A stretch of DNA of 64,000 bases, taken from Tachinus rufipes. Its lineage: Eukaryota > Arthropoda > Insecta > Coleoptera > Staphylinidae. The stretch covers positions 102,845,066 through 102,909,065 of the forward strand of contig OZ010746.1 in NCBI GenBank assembly GCA_963932245.1. Direction: 5' to 3'. The number at the start of each line of letters is the position of its first letter. Positions within the stretch are counted from its first letter, which is position 1. The position numbers and the translations under genes were made by a program. The notes below the pieces were generated by a model that saw only the letters and a program-made list of their open reading frames with translations, did no database searches and was not told where the DNA came from. Shown piece by piece: positions 35,931 to 49,569 of this stretch.

Positions 35931-38900
35931 ATTGTCATGCTTAAAATAAGTTTTCAGTGTCATTTTAAACATATTTTATGTAGTAAACGTGAGTTTTAGT
36001 TGAATTTTATGGTATAAATAAGTTTTTTGCGCGTTTTTCATGCTTTAAATAAGTTTTCTACAAACATTTTGATAATATTCAGGTGGTAGACGTAACTTTA
36101 AAGCAATTTTTATGCATAAAGTAAGTTTAGTGTGTAAATTTTGATATATTTTATGTAGTAAAAGTGAATTTTAAGCAAATAAAATGTCGAAAATAAGGTT
36201 TTTTGCATTTTGTATGCTGTATAAATAAGTTTTAACCCATTTTATGTGCTAATCGTGGTTTTAGAGTAAATTTTATACACATAAGAGGTTTTTTGCTTGT
36301 TTTTTATGCTGTAATTAGGTTTTTTTGCATAAATTTTGACCATTTTCATATAATAAACGTAGTTTTGAAGCTTAATGCTAAAAATAAGTTTTTTTGTGTT
36401 AGTTTTAAAATATTTAAAGTAGAAAACCTGATTTTGGAGTAATTTTATGCTGTAAATATGTTTTCTGCAAATAATTTGATAAATTTCATGCGGTCAACGT
36501 AATTTCATAGCAAATTTTATGCTTAAAATACGTTTTTCGTGTAATTTTTGATATATTTTGTGTAGTAAACGTGAGTTTCAGTCGAATTTTGGAATGAAAA
36601 TAAGGTAAAAGGGGTTCTGAATCAGTTTAGACCAATTTTATGTGGTAAACTTGGTTTTAAGTTGCTTTTATGCTAAAAATAAAAAAATTTATACTGCAAT
36701 CTGCTTTTCTGCGTCAATTTTGACTAATTTTATACAGTTAAAGTAATTTTGGGCAATATTTTAATTAAAAATAAAGTATGTTGAGTAAATTTTAATATAT
36801 TTTATGAAGTAAACGTAATTTTCTAAGCAATAATTATGTTAAAAATAAGATTGTTGCTTGTTTTGTATGCCGTAAATAAGTTTTCTGCAAATATTTTGAT
36901 AATATTCAGATGGTAAACGTAATTTTTGAGAAAATTTTTTGCTTAAAATAAGTTTTTTTATGTAAATTTTGTTATATTTTATATAGTAAACGTGAATTTC
37001 AAGCAATTTTTATGACAAAAATAGGATTTCTGCATTAATTTTGAATAATTTTGTGTGGTAATCGTGGTTTTAGAGTTTTTTAATGCAAAAACAAGTTTTT
37101 ATAGTGTTTTTATGCTGTAAATAGCTTTTCTGCGTCAATTTTAAACATTTTTTTTATAGTAAACGGGGTTTTGAAGCAAATTTTGTATTAAAATTAAGTT
37201 TTGAGTGTCAGTTTTGATATATTTTATGTAACTAACGTGAGTTTTAAGCGATTTTTATGACAAAAATAAGGTTTTTGCATTGATTTTGATTAATTTTGTG
37301 TGGTAATTGTGATTTTTGAATTTTTTTAATGTTAAAACAAGTTTATAGAGTGTTTTTATGCTGTAATTAGGTTTTTTGCGCCAATTTTTGAACAATTTTA
37401 TGTAGTAAACGGGAGTTTTATGCAAAAAAATGAGTTTTCTTGTAATGTAAATAAGTTTTTTGCAAACAATTTGATGAAATTCAGGTATTAAACAAGTTTT
37501 TAAAGCAAATTTTATGTTTAAAATAAGTTTTTTGTGTCAATTTTGATATATTTTATTTAGTAAACGTGATTTTCGAGCATATTTTATGTTAAAAATAAGT
37601 GTCTGCGCGTTTTTCATGCAGTAAATAAGTTTTTTGCAATAATTTTGATAAATTTTGGGTAGAAAACGTAACTTTAGAGCTTAAAATATCGTTTTTGTGT
37701 AACTTTTGATATATTTTATATAGTAAACGTGCATTTCGGCCGAGTATTATGATAAAAATAAGTTTTTTGAGCTTTTTTATGCTGTAGTTAGGTTTTTTCC
37801 ATTAATTTTGAACAATTTCAAATAGCAACGTGGTTTTGGACAAAATATTATGGTAAAAATTAAAAAAATGTGTCAATTGTAATATATTTTATGTAGTTAT
37901 TTTGGTTTAGGAGCTTTTATGTTGCAAATAAAATTTTTAGAATTAGTTTGATAAATTTCATGCAGTTTACGTAATTTTATGTTAAAAAATGTTTTTTTTT
38001 GTGTCATTTCTGATATATTTTATATTTTTACGTGACTTTAGTCGGATTTTATGATGAAATTAAGTTTTTTGCGCGTTTTTTATGCTGTAAATAGGTTTTT
38101 TGCATCAATTTTGACTAATTTTATGTGGTAAACGTTAGTTTAGAGTTAACTTTATGCTAAAAATAAATTTTTAGCTTGTTTTTTATGCCGTAAATAGTTT
38201 TTTATTTTTTTAATTTTGACCAATTTCATATAGATTTTTAGCAAATTTTATGTAGAAATAAATTTTTTGTGCTAATTTTAATTTATTTTATGAAGAAAAC
38301 ATGACTTTAGAGTAAATTTCAGGCTAAAAATTAGTTTTCCGCGCGATTTTATGCTATAAGTAAGTTTTTTGCAAACATTTTAGGTAGTAAACGTAATTTT
38401 AGAACAAATTTCATGCTTAAAATAAGTTTTCTGTGTAATTTTGATGTAGTAAATGCAAATTTGATTTTTTTGCGAGTTTTTTATTCTGTAAGTAGGTTTT
38501 CTGTTTTTTTTGCGTCAATTTTGACTACTTTTATGCGGTAAACGTTAGTTTAGAGTAAATTTTATGATAAAAAGAAGTTTTTGCGCTTTTTTTATGCTGT
38601 TACTAGGATTTTTGCATCGATTTTGACCAGTTTCAGATAGTAAACGTGATTTTGGACCAATTTTATGTTAAAAATTAAAAAAATGTGTTATTTTCGATAT
38701 ATTTTATGTAGTAAACCTAATTTTAGAGCAAATTTTATGCTTTCTGCAAATAATTTGATAAATTTTATGCAGTCAACGTTATTTTATGCTTAAATAAGTT
38801 TTTTTACAAACATTTTGACTAATTTCATATAATTAAAGTGATTTTGGAATTGTTGAGATGTTAGAAATAATTTTTTTTAAGTCTTTTTTGATGTTTTTTA

Positions 38901-41900
38901 TGTTGTAAACGTGAATTTCAGGCAAATTTTATGATGCAAATAACTATTTTGTGCGATTTTTATGTTTTCTAAATCAGTTTCAAGAGGTAAATGTGGTTTT
39001 ACAGTTAACCTAATTTTAAAAATGAGTTTGTTTGCGTGTTATCACTAAGTTTTCTGCGTCAACTTTAACCAAGTTTTTGATATATTTTATGCAATAAACG
39101 CAATTTTTTAACAAGTTTTATGCTAAAAATAAGGTTTCTGAGTGTTTTTCACGTTGCAAATAAGTTTTTTGCAAATATTTTGACAAATTTTATGTAATAA
39201 ACGTGATTTTATAGTCAAGTTAAGTTTTTTTGTATTATTTTTAATATGTTCAATGTAGTAAACCCAAATTTCGGGCAAATTATATGTTGAATTTTATGTG
39301 ATAAACGTTAAAAAAATAAAAAAATAAGTTTTTTGCGCGATGTTTATGCTGTAAATAGTTTTCTGAGTAATTTTTGAATAATTTCAAATAGTAAACGTGG
39401 ATTTGAAGCAAACTTTATAATAAAAATAAGCTTTTTGTGTCAATTTTTATATATTTTATTTAGTAAACGAAATTTTTGAACAAATTTTATGCTAAAAATG
39501 AGTTTTTTGCGCGTTTTTTATGCGGTAAACAAGTTTTTTGTAAACATATTAATACATTTTAGGTAGCAAACGTGATTTTAGGTAAAATTTTATGTTTAAA
39601 ATAAGTTTTTTGAATAGTTTTTGACTTATTTTATTGATTTTTGAGACTTTGATGATATAAATAAGTTTTTTACGAGTTTTTCATGATAAAAATAGGTTTT
39701 TTAGAGTAATTTTGACTAATTTTATGTAGTAATTGTGGATTTAGAAATACTTTTATGCCAAAAATAAGTTTTTTACGCGTTTTTCGTGCTGTAATAAGGT
39801 TTTCTGTATCAATTAGAGACCAATTTTATATGGAAAACGTGATTTTTGAGTTAGTTTTATGCTAAAAAGAAGTTTTGTTATATAAATTTTGTTATATTTT
39901 GTGTAGTAAACGTGATTTCCGAGCAAATTGTATGCTAAAAAATAAGTTTTCCACGTTTATTCTGCTGTAAATAAGTTTTTTGCAAAGTTTTTAACAAATT
40001 TCAGGTAGAAAACGAGATTTTAGATCAAATTTTAAGCTCAAAATTAGTTTTTTGTATACATTTGATACATTTTATGTAGTAAACGTAAATTTCGGGCAAA
40101 TTTTTTGATGATAATTACTTTATTGTGCAATATTTATGCTGTAAATGGAATTTTTGGGCGAATTTTGTGATGAAAGTAAGTTTTTTTGTGCAATTTTCAT
40201 GCTGCAAATAGGTTTTCTGCGTTTTTCTGCAATAATTTTGACTACTCACATTTGGTAAACGTGGTTTTAGAGTAAATTTAGAAGATTTGTGAGCGTTTTT
40301 CATGCTGTAAGTAAATTTTCTGCAAACATTTTGATAAATTTCAGGTTGTAAACGTAATTTTAGATCAAACTTTAGTTTTTTTGTGTGTGTTAATTTTGAT
40401 AGATTTTCTTTAGTAAACGCGAATTTCAAGCAAATTTTATGGCAAAAATAAGTCTTTTTGCTAGATTTTTATGTTGTAAGTAGGTTTTCTGTATCAGTTT
40501 TGACTATTTTTATGTGGTAAACGTGGTTTTAGAGTAAATTTTATGCTAAAAAGAAGTTTTTATGCGTTTTTTATGTTGTGATTAGGTTTTATGCATCAAT
40601 TTTGACTAATTTTAAATAGTAAACGTAATTTTTGGAGCAAATTAAAAAAAAAAAAATGAATTTTTTACAAACATTTTGATAAATGTTAGTTTTTTGACAT
40701 TTTTGATATATTTTATGTCGTAAACATGAATTTTGGGCAATTTTAATAATGAAAATAACTTTTTTGCGCGTTTCTCCAACTGTTAAATGGGTTTTCTGCA
40801 TTAATTTTGCCTAATTTCATGTGATAAAAGTGGTTTTAGATTAAATTAAAAAATAAAAATAAACGAAAAATAAGTTTTTGGCTCAATATTTATTCTGTAA
40901 ATAGGTTTTCTACGTCAATTTTGATCAATTAATGTGGATTTTGAACAAATTTTAAATGAAAAATAAGTTTTTGCACGGTTTTTATGCTGTAAATGGTTTA
41001 TTTAACTAATTGTAAACTTGTTTTTGACAAAATTCAATAATTTTAGAGCTCAAAATAAGTTTTTTGTATCAATTTTAATCTATTTTATGCAATAAACATG
41101 GATTTTTAGCGGTTTTTATCGAAAAAATATTTTTTTTGCGCGTTTTTTTGCTGTAAATGTGTTTTTTTTGTGTTAAAACTTTGACTATTTTCATGGTTTA
41201 CTCTTAAATTTTATGTTAAAATCAAGTTTTTGCAAACATTTTAATAAATTTTAGGTAGTAAAAGTGATTTTAGGTCAAATTTTGTGCTTAAATTAAGTTT
41301 TTCGTGTTATTTTTTACATTTTTGAAGCAGTAAACGTGAATTTTAGGTAAATTTTATGATAAAAATATTTTTTGGGGCAATTTTTATGCTGTAAATTGGC
41401 CAATGTTGTGTGGCAAACATGATTTTAGAGTTTTATGCTAAAAATAAGTTTTTAGCGTATTTTTTACGCTGTAAATAGATTTTCTGCATCAATTTAAATC
41501 AACTTTATGTGGTAATCTTGATTTTAGAGTTAACTGTATCTTAAAAATAAGTTTTTTGCATGTTTTTTATACTGCACGTAGGTTTTATGAGTTATTTTGA
41601 TTACTTTCATACTTTTGTATCAGTTTTGTATATTTCACGTGATTTTTGGGCAAATTTTGTGATGAAATTAAGTTTTTTTGCGCAATGTTCATGCTGTAAA
41701 TAGGTTTTCTCCATTTTTTTGCATAAATTTTAATCCTTTTTATGTAGTAAACTTGGCTTTAGGGTAAATTTTATGCTGCGAAAAAGTTTTTTGCGTTTTT
41801 TTTACGCTTTAATTAGGTTTTTTGCGTAAGTTTTGACTAATTTCATATAGTTACCGTGGTTTTTGAGCAAATTTTATATTAAAAATAAGATTTTTTTGGA

Positions 41901-42012
41901 AGTTTTTATATATTCTACGTAGTGAATGTGATTTTTGAGCAAATTTTTAGCTAAAAATAAGTTTTTTGCAAACATTTTGACAAATTTTAAGTGATTTTAG
42001 AGCAAGTTTTAT

Positions 42013-42122
42013 GAAATAATAAATTATTTTACGTTTTTTACATTTTTTATCACAAATTTGATCTCACAAATAAATTACTAGTTTTGGCTATACTAGAAGC
42101 TTCTACAGATGTAATAAGTTTT
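42013..42122. repeat. Higher-order marker, copy 3
   Basis: This third copy of the marker includes GATCTCACAAATAA and TACTAGAAGCTTCTACAG. Its neighbourhood matches that of copy 2 for several kilobases in both directions at an offset of about 6.2 kb. Confidence 0.8.
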
Positions 42123-44339
42123 GAAATGTCATGTTTAAAATAAATTTTCAGTGTCATTTTAAACATATTTTATCTAGTAAACGTGTTAAATTGTTAGTTA
42201 AATTTTATGGTATAAATAATTTTTTTGCGCGTTTTTCATGCCGTAATTAAGTTTTCTACGAACATTTTGATAATATTCAGGTGGTAGACGTAATTTTAAA
42301 GCATTTTTTATGCATAAAATAAGTTTAGTGTGTAAATTTTGATATTTTTTGTGTAGTAAAAGTGAATTTTAAGCAAATATAATGACAAAAATAAGTGTCT
42401 TTTTGCATTTTTTATGCTGTAAAAATAAATTTTAACCAATTTCATGTGCTAAACGTGGTTTTAGAGTAAATCTTATACACATAAAGAGGTTTTTTGCTTG
42501 TTTTTTATGCTGTAATTAGGTTTTTTTGCATAAATTTTGACTATTTTTATATAATAAACGTGATTTTGAAGCTTTAATGCTAAAAATAAGTTTTTTTGTG
42601 TCAGTTTTGAAATATTTAAAGTAGAAAATCTGATTTTGGAGCAATTTTATGCTGTAAATATGTTTTCTGCAAACAATTTGATAAATTTCATGCAGTCAAC
42701 GTAATTTCATAGCAAATTTTATGCTTAAAATACGTTTTTTGTGTAATTTTTGATATATTTTGTGTAGTAAACGTGAGTTTCAGTCGTATTTTGTGATAAA
42801 AATAAGGTAAAAAGCGTAAATAGGGATTTTGCATCAATTTAGACCAATTTTATGTGGTAAACTTGGTTTTAAGTTGCTTTTATGCTAAAAATAAGTTTTT
42901 TTATACTGCAATCCGCTTTTTTGCGTCAATTTTGACAAATTTTATACAGTTAAAGTGATTTTGGAGCAATATTTTAATTAAAAATAAAGTATGTTGATTA
43001 AATTTTGATATATTTCATGAAGTAAACGTAATTTTACAAGCAATAATTATGTTAAAAATAAGTTTTTTGCTTGTTTTTAATGCCGTAAATAAGTTTTCTG
43101 CAAAAATTTTAATAATATTCAGGTGGTAAACGTAATTTTTGAGCAAATTTTTTGCTTAAAATAAGTTTTTTTTGTAAATTTTGATATATTTTATGTAGTC
43201 AACGTGAATTTCAAACAATTTTTATGACGAAAATAGATTTTTCTGCATTAATTTTGATTAATTTTGTGTGGTAATCGTGGTTTTAGAGTTTTTTTAATGC
43301 AAAAACAAGTTTTTATAGTGTTTTTATGCTGTAAATAGGTTTTCTGCGTCAATTTTAAACAATTTTTTATAGTAAACGGGGTTTTGAAGCAAAATTTTGT
43401 ATTAAAATTAAGTTTTGAGTGTCAGTTCTGATATATTTTATGTAACAAACGTGAATTTCAAGCAATTTTTATGACAAAAATAGGGTTTCTGCATTGATTT
43501 TAATTAATTTTGTGTGGTAATTGTGATTTTCGAGTTTTTTTAATGTTAAAAACAAGTTTTTAGAGTGTTATTATGCCATAAATAGGTTTTTTGCGCAAAT
43601 TTTTGAACAATTTTATATAGTAAACGGGATTTTTGAGCAAATTTTATGCTAAAAATGAGTTTTTGTTGCGTTTTTTATGCTGTAAATAAGTTTTTTGCAA
43701 ACAATTTGATGAAATTCAGGTATTAAACAAGTTTTTAAAGCCAATTTTATTTTTTGTGTCAATTTTGATATATTTTATATAGTAAACGTGATTTTCGAGC
43801 AAATTTTATTTTAAAAATAAGTTGTCTGTACGTTTTTCATGCAGTAAATAAGTTTTTTGCAATAATTTTGATAAATTTTGGGTAGAAAAAGTAACTTTAG
43901 AGCAAATTTCATGCTTAAAATATTGTTTTTGTGTAACTTTTGATATATTTTATGTAGTAAACATGCATTTTGGGCGAGTATTATGATAAAAATAAGTTTT
44001 TTGAGCTTTTTCATGCTGTAGTTAAGTTTTTTGCATTAATTTTGAACAATTTCAAATAGCAACGTGGTTTTGGACAAAATATTATGGTAAAAATAAAAAA
44101 AAATGGTGTCAGTTTTAATATATTTTATGTGGTTATTTTGGTTTCGGAGCTTTTATGTTGCAAATAAATTTTCTAGAATTAGTTTCATGCAGTTTACGTA
44201 ATTTTATAGCAAATTTTATGTTAAAAATGTTTTTTTTTGTGTAATTTTTGATATATTTTATGTTTTTAAGTGAGTTTTAGTCGGATTTGATAATGAATCT
44301 AAGTTTTTTGCACGTTTTTATGCTGTAAAGTTTTTGCAA

Positions 44340-46990
44340 ACATTTTGACTATTTTCATATAACAAACGTGATTTTGGAGCAAATTTTATGTTAAAAATTA
44401 GGTTTTTAAGTCAATTTAATAATTTTTATGTAGTAAACGTGAATTTCAAGCTAATTTTATGACGAAAATAAGTTTTTTTGCGAGATTTTTATGCTGTAAA
44501 TAGGTTTTTTGTGTTTTTTTGCATCAATTTTGACCACTTTTAAGAGGTAAACGTGGTTATAGAGTAAATTTTATGCAAAAATTACGTTTTCTGTTTATTT
44601 TTTCTTCTGTAAATAATTTTTTTGCAAATAATTTGAAAAATTTTAGGTATTTAACGAGTTTTTAAAACAATTTGTATGCTTAAATCAAGTTTTTTGTGTA
44701 AATTTTGATATATTTTATGTAGTAAACGTAAATTTTGGGCAAATTTTATGATGAAAATAACTTTTTTGTGCAATATTTATGCTGTAAATGGATTTTTGAT
44801 CAATGTTATGTAGTAAATGTGGTTTTAGAATTAACTTTATTCTAAAAATAAGTTTTTAGCATGTTTTTATACTACTATTAAGTTTTCTCAGTAAATTTTG
44901 ACAAATTTCATATAGTAAACGTGGATTTGGAGCAAGTTTTATATTAAAAATAATTTTGTTCTATTTTATGTAGTAAACGTGAATTTCGGGCAAATTTTAT
45001 GATAAAAATGAGTTTTTTGTGCGATTTTTATGCTACAAATAGGTTTTCTGCGTTTTTTTCATCAGTTTTGACCATATTTATGTGGTAAACGTGGTTTTTG
45101 AGTATGTTGCATGCTGTAATTAAGTTTTTTGCATCAATTTTGATCAATTTCAGATAGTAAACGTGATTTTGGAGCAAATTTTATGTTAAAATTAAGATTT
45201 TTGTGTCAGTTTTAATATATTTTATGTAATAAACCTGATTTTGGAGCAAATTTTATGCTGTAAACATGATTTCTGCAAACAATTTGACAAATTTTATGCT
45301 TTAAATACGTTTTTTGTGTTATTTTTGATATATTGTGTAGTAAACGTGAGTTTCAGTTGTATTTTATGATGAAAATAAGTTTTTTGCGCGTTTCTTATAA
45401 ATGTAAATAGGGTTTCTGCATTAATTTATACCAATTTAATGTTCGATATGACCTTTTATGCGCCGCAAAAAAAATGTATGCGCTCATTTGTAAATATGAT
45501 TTCTAAACAGTTTTAGGTGAAGGGTGGCAACTTAATGATTGGCAGGTTCTATAAAATTGGCCTTCTATGAAAAAATTATAAAATTGAAAATACTATATTA
45601 ATGCGCTCGTAATGCGCTCTTATACTCTGCAAAAAAATTATATGCGCTCATCTGGAAGTATGATTTTTGAACATTTTTAGGTAGGGGGGGGGGGCAACTT
45701 AATGATTAGCTTCTTCCAGTAAAATTTTACAATTATGAATATACTATATTAATTCGCTCGACATGAGCTTTTATGCGCCACAAAAAAAATTATGTGCTCA
45801 TTTGTAAATATGATTTCTGAACAGTTTTATGTTTATATTATTTTTGAACAATTTTAGGTGTCGGAAGCAACTTAATGATTAGCCTCTCTCGTTATGCGCT
45901 CTTATGCGTTCCAAAAAAAAAAATATTTGCTAACTTAATGCTTAGCAGTTTCTATAAAATTGGCCTTCTATGAAAAAAACTATAAGTTTGAAAATACTAA
46001 ATAAAAACGTGATTTTGGAACAAATTTTAATTATAAATAAAGTTTGTTGGGTAAATTTTGATATATTTTATGTAGTAGACGTGATTTCCAAGCAAAATTC
46101 ATGCTAAAAATAAGTTTCTTGCACGTCTTTATACTATAAATATTTTTTTTGCAAACATTTTGATACATTTTAGGTAGTAAATGTAATTTTAAAGTAAATT
46201 TTACATATATAAGTTTTTTGTGTTATTTTTGATATATTTTATAATTTTGCGCAGTTTTTATGCTGTATATAAGTTTTCTGCATTTTTTGCATCAATTTTG
46301 ACCACTTTTATGTGGTAAACGTGATTTTAGAGTAAATTTTATGCAAAAAATATGTTTTCTGCGCGCTTTTTATGCTGTAATTAGGTATTTTTACATTAAT
46401 TTTGACCAATTTCATTTAGTAAACATGGTTCTGGAGCAAACTTTATGCTGTAAATATGTTTTCTGCGAACAATTTGATAAATTTCATGCAATCAACGTAA
46501 TTTTATAGAAAATTTTACACATTAAATAAGTTTATGTGTCATTTTTAATGTTTTTATGTAGTAAACGTGAGCGTCAGTTCTAAATTAATGTATTTTTATC
46601 ATAAAATGAAGAAAATACATTAATTTAGAACAATTTTATGTGGTAAACGTGGTTTTAGAGTTGCTTTTATGCTTTTCTGCGTCAATTTTAACCAATTTTA
46701 TACAATAAACGTGATTTTGGAGCATTTTGAATTAAAAATAAGGTTTTTTGTGTTAATTTTGATATATTTTATATAGTAATCGTGAAATTTAAGCAAATTT
46801 TATAACAAAAATAGGTTTTCTGCATCAATTTTGATTAATTTTATGTGGTAATTGTAGTTTTTGAGTTCCTTTAATGCTAAAAACAAGTTGTTATAGTGTT
46901 TTTATGCTGCAAATAGGGTTTCTGCGTCAATTTTGAACAATTTTATGTTGTGAACGTCGTTTTGAAGCAAATTTTTGTATTAAAAATAAG
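44340..46990. repeat. Segmental duplication, copy 1
   Basis: From AACAAACGTGATTTTGGAGC at 44361 the satellite variants, the poly-G sub-array and its flanks match 49602 onward at an offset near 5.25 kb. Shared peculiarities include TTCGATATGA with GCGCCGCAAAAAAA, and the stretch GAGCGTCA preceding a TAAATTA..TCATAAAATGA hairpin-like word. Confidence 0.8.
45430..46010. repeat. Poly-G tandem sub-array, copy 1
   Basis: Units of about 166-174 bp are built from TATGCGCTCATTTGTAAATA, TTTTTGAACATTTTTAGGT, a G-run (up to ten G near 45688), GCAACTTAATGATT and TATAAAATTGGCCTTCTATG. They differ completely from the surrounding dimeric satellite. The GCAACTTAATG word is spaced 166-174 bp here (45527, 45693 and ~45867). 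G-run length differs from copy to copy. Confidence 0.85.
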
Positions 46991-47813
46991 TTTTCTGCAT
47001 CAATTTTGATAAATTTTATGAGGTAAACGTGGTTTTAGAGTTAACTTAATCTTAAAATTGAATTTTTTGCTTGTTTTTCAAACGGTAACTAGGTTTCCTG
47101 CGTCAACTTTAACCAATTTTACATAAAAAACGTGGATTTTATGTTAAAAATGAGATTTTTTGTGTCAATTTTGTAATATTTTATGCGGTAAACGATATTT
47201 TTGAGCAAATTTTATGCTAAAAATTGGTTTTTTGAGCATTTTTCATGTTGTAAATAGGCAATTTTTATGCTTTAAATGGGTTTCTGCATCAATTTTGCTC
47301 AATTTCATGTGGTAAACGTGGTTTTAGATTAAATTAAAAAATGTTCATACTTTAAATAGGGTTTCTGCGTCAATTTTGACTAATTTCATATTATAATCGT
47401 GATTTTGGAACAAATTTTATGTTAAATAAAGTTTTCTGTACGTTTTTCATGCACTAAACAAGTTTTTTGCCATAATTTTGATAAATTTTGGGTAGTAAAC
47501 GTAATTTTAGAGCAAATTTCATGCTTAAAATAACGTTTTTGTGTAACTTTTTATATATTTTATGTATAAAACGTGCATTTTGGGCGATTTTTATGCTGTA
47601 AATAGGTTTTTTGCATTAATGATGACCACTTTCATATGGTAAACGTGGCTTTAGATTAAATTTTATGCTAAAAAGAAGTTTTTTGCGTTGTTTTTATGAT
47701 GTAATTAGGTTTCTTGCATAAATTTTTACCAATTATATATAGTAAACGTGGATTTGGAGCTAATTTTATAATAAAAATAAGTTTTTTGTTTAAATTTTGG
47801 TATATTACATGCA

Positions 47814-47843
47814 GCCTACACCGAAAGGTAATAAGGCGTACCG

Positions 47844-47873
<30 letters not shown>
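47814..47873 (+). mobile_element. 60 bp insert with (AT)n tail
   Basis: The insert GCCTACACCGAAAGGTAATA followed by AGGCGTACCGATA and an (AT)n run is bounded by TATATTACATGCA on both sides (47801-47813 and 47874-47886). That 13 bp target duplication shows a retroposition event. Only the 3' end of some non-LTR element or SINE with a microsatellite tail seems to have been inserted. The parent element was not identified. Confidence 0.65.
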
Positions 47874-47880
<7 letters not shown>

Positions 47881-49569
47881 CATGCAATAAACGTGATTTT
47901 TGAGTAAATTTTATGCTAAAATTAAGTTTTCTGAGCGTTTTTTTGCTGTATATAAGTTTTCTGCAATTATTTTGATAAATTTCAGTTAGTAAACGTAATT
48001 TTAGACTAAATTTTATGCTGTAAATAGGTTTCTTGCTGTTTTTTGCATTAATTTTGACCAATTTTAGATAGCTAACATGATTTTAGAGCAAATTTTATGT
48101 TAAAAATAAAAAAAAATCAGTTTTAATATATTTTATGTAGTAAACTTGATTTTTGAGCAAATTTTATGCTGTAAATAAGTTTTCTGCGAACAATTTGATA
48201 AATTTCATGCAATAAACGTAATTTTATGACGAATTTTATGCTTAAAATAAGTTTTTGTGTGTCATTTTTGATATATTTTATGCAGTAAACGTGACTTTTG
48301 ACCGGATTTGATGATATAAATAATTTTTTTACGCATTTTTTATGATGTAAATAGTTTTTTTGTCTTAATTTTAACTAATTTTTTATAGTAATTGTGGTTT
48401 TAGAGTTAGTTTTATGTTAAAAATACGATTTTAGCGTGTTTTTCTTTCTTTAAAAAAGGTTTTTGCGTTAATTTTGATTAATTTCGTATAGTAAACGTGG
48501 ATTTGGAGCAAATTTTATATTAAAAATAAGTTTTATGTGTGAATTTTGATATATTTTATTTTGTAAACGGGATTTTCAAGCAAATTTTATGTTAAAATTA
48601 AGTTTTCTGTGCGTTTCTCATGCAGTAAATGAGTTTTTTTGCAAACGTTTTGATACATTTTAAATAGTAAACGTGATTTTAAATTAAATTTTAATCCTTA
48701 AATAAGTTTTTTGTGTACATTTTGATATGTTTTATAAAGTATAAGTGAATTTAAATTAAATAAAAAAAAAAAAACAATTTTTATGCTGTAAATAGGTTTT
48801 TTGCATTAATTTTGACTAATTTGATGTAGTAATTGTGGTTTTATAGATACTTTTATGCTAAAAATAAGTTTTTAGCGTGTATTTTAAGCTGTAAGTAGGG
48901 TTTCTGCGTTAATTTTGGTCAATTTTATATTAAAATTAAGTTTTTGTGTCAATTTTGATATATGTTCATTAGTAAACGTGATTTTTGAATGAATTTTATG
49001 TTAAAAATAAGTTGTTTGTGCAATTTTTATGCAGTAAATAAGTTTTTTGCAATAATTTTGATAAATTTCGTAATTTTAGATCAAATTTTATGCTTAATAT
49101 ATTGTTTTTGTGTAACTTTTGATATATTTTATGTAGTGCATTTTTATGCTGTAAATAGTTTTTTTGCGTTTTTTTGCATCACTTTTGACTACTTTTATGT
49201 GGTAAACGTAGTTTTAGAGTAAATTTTATGCTAAAAAGAAGTTTTGTGTGCTTTTTTCATGCCGTAGTTAGGTTTTTTGCATTAATTTTGACCAATTTCA
49301 GATAGCAACGTGGTTTTGGAGGAAATATTATGTTAAAAATAAAAAAAAATGTATCAGTTTTAATATATTTTGATGTAGTTATTTTGGTTTAGGAGCAAAT
49401 TTTATGTTGCAAATAAGTTTTCTGCAATTACTTTGACAAATTTCATGCAATCAACGTAATTTTATAGCAAATTTTATGTTTAAAAATGTTTTTTTTGTGT
49501 AATTTTGATATATTTTATGTTTTTAAGTGAGTTTTAGTCGGATTTTATAATGAACCTAAGTTTAAATAA

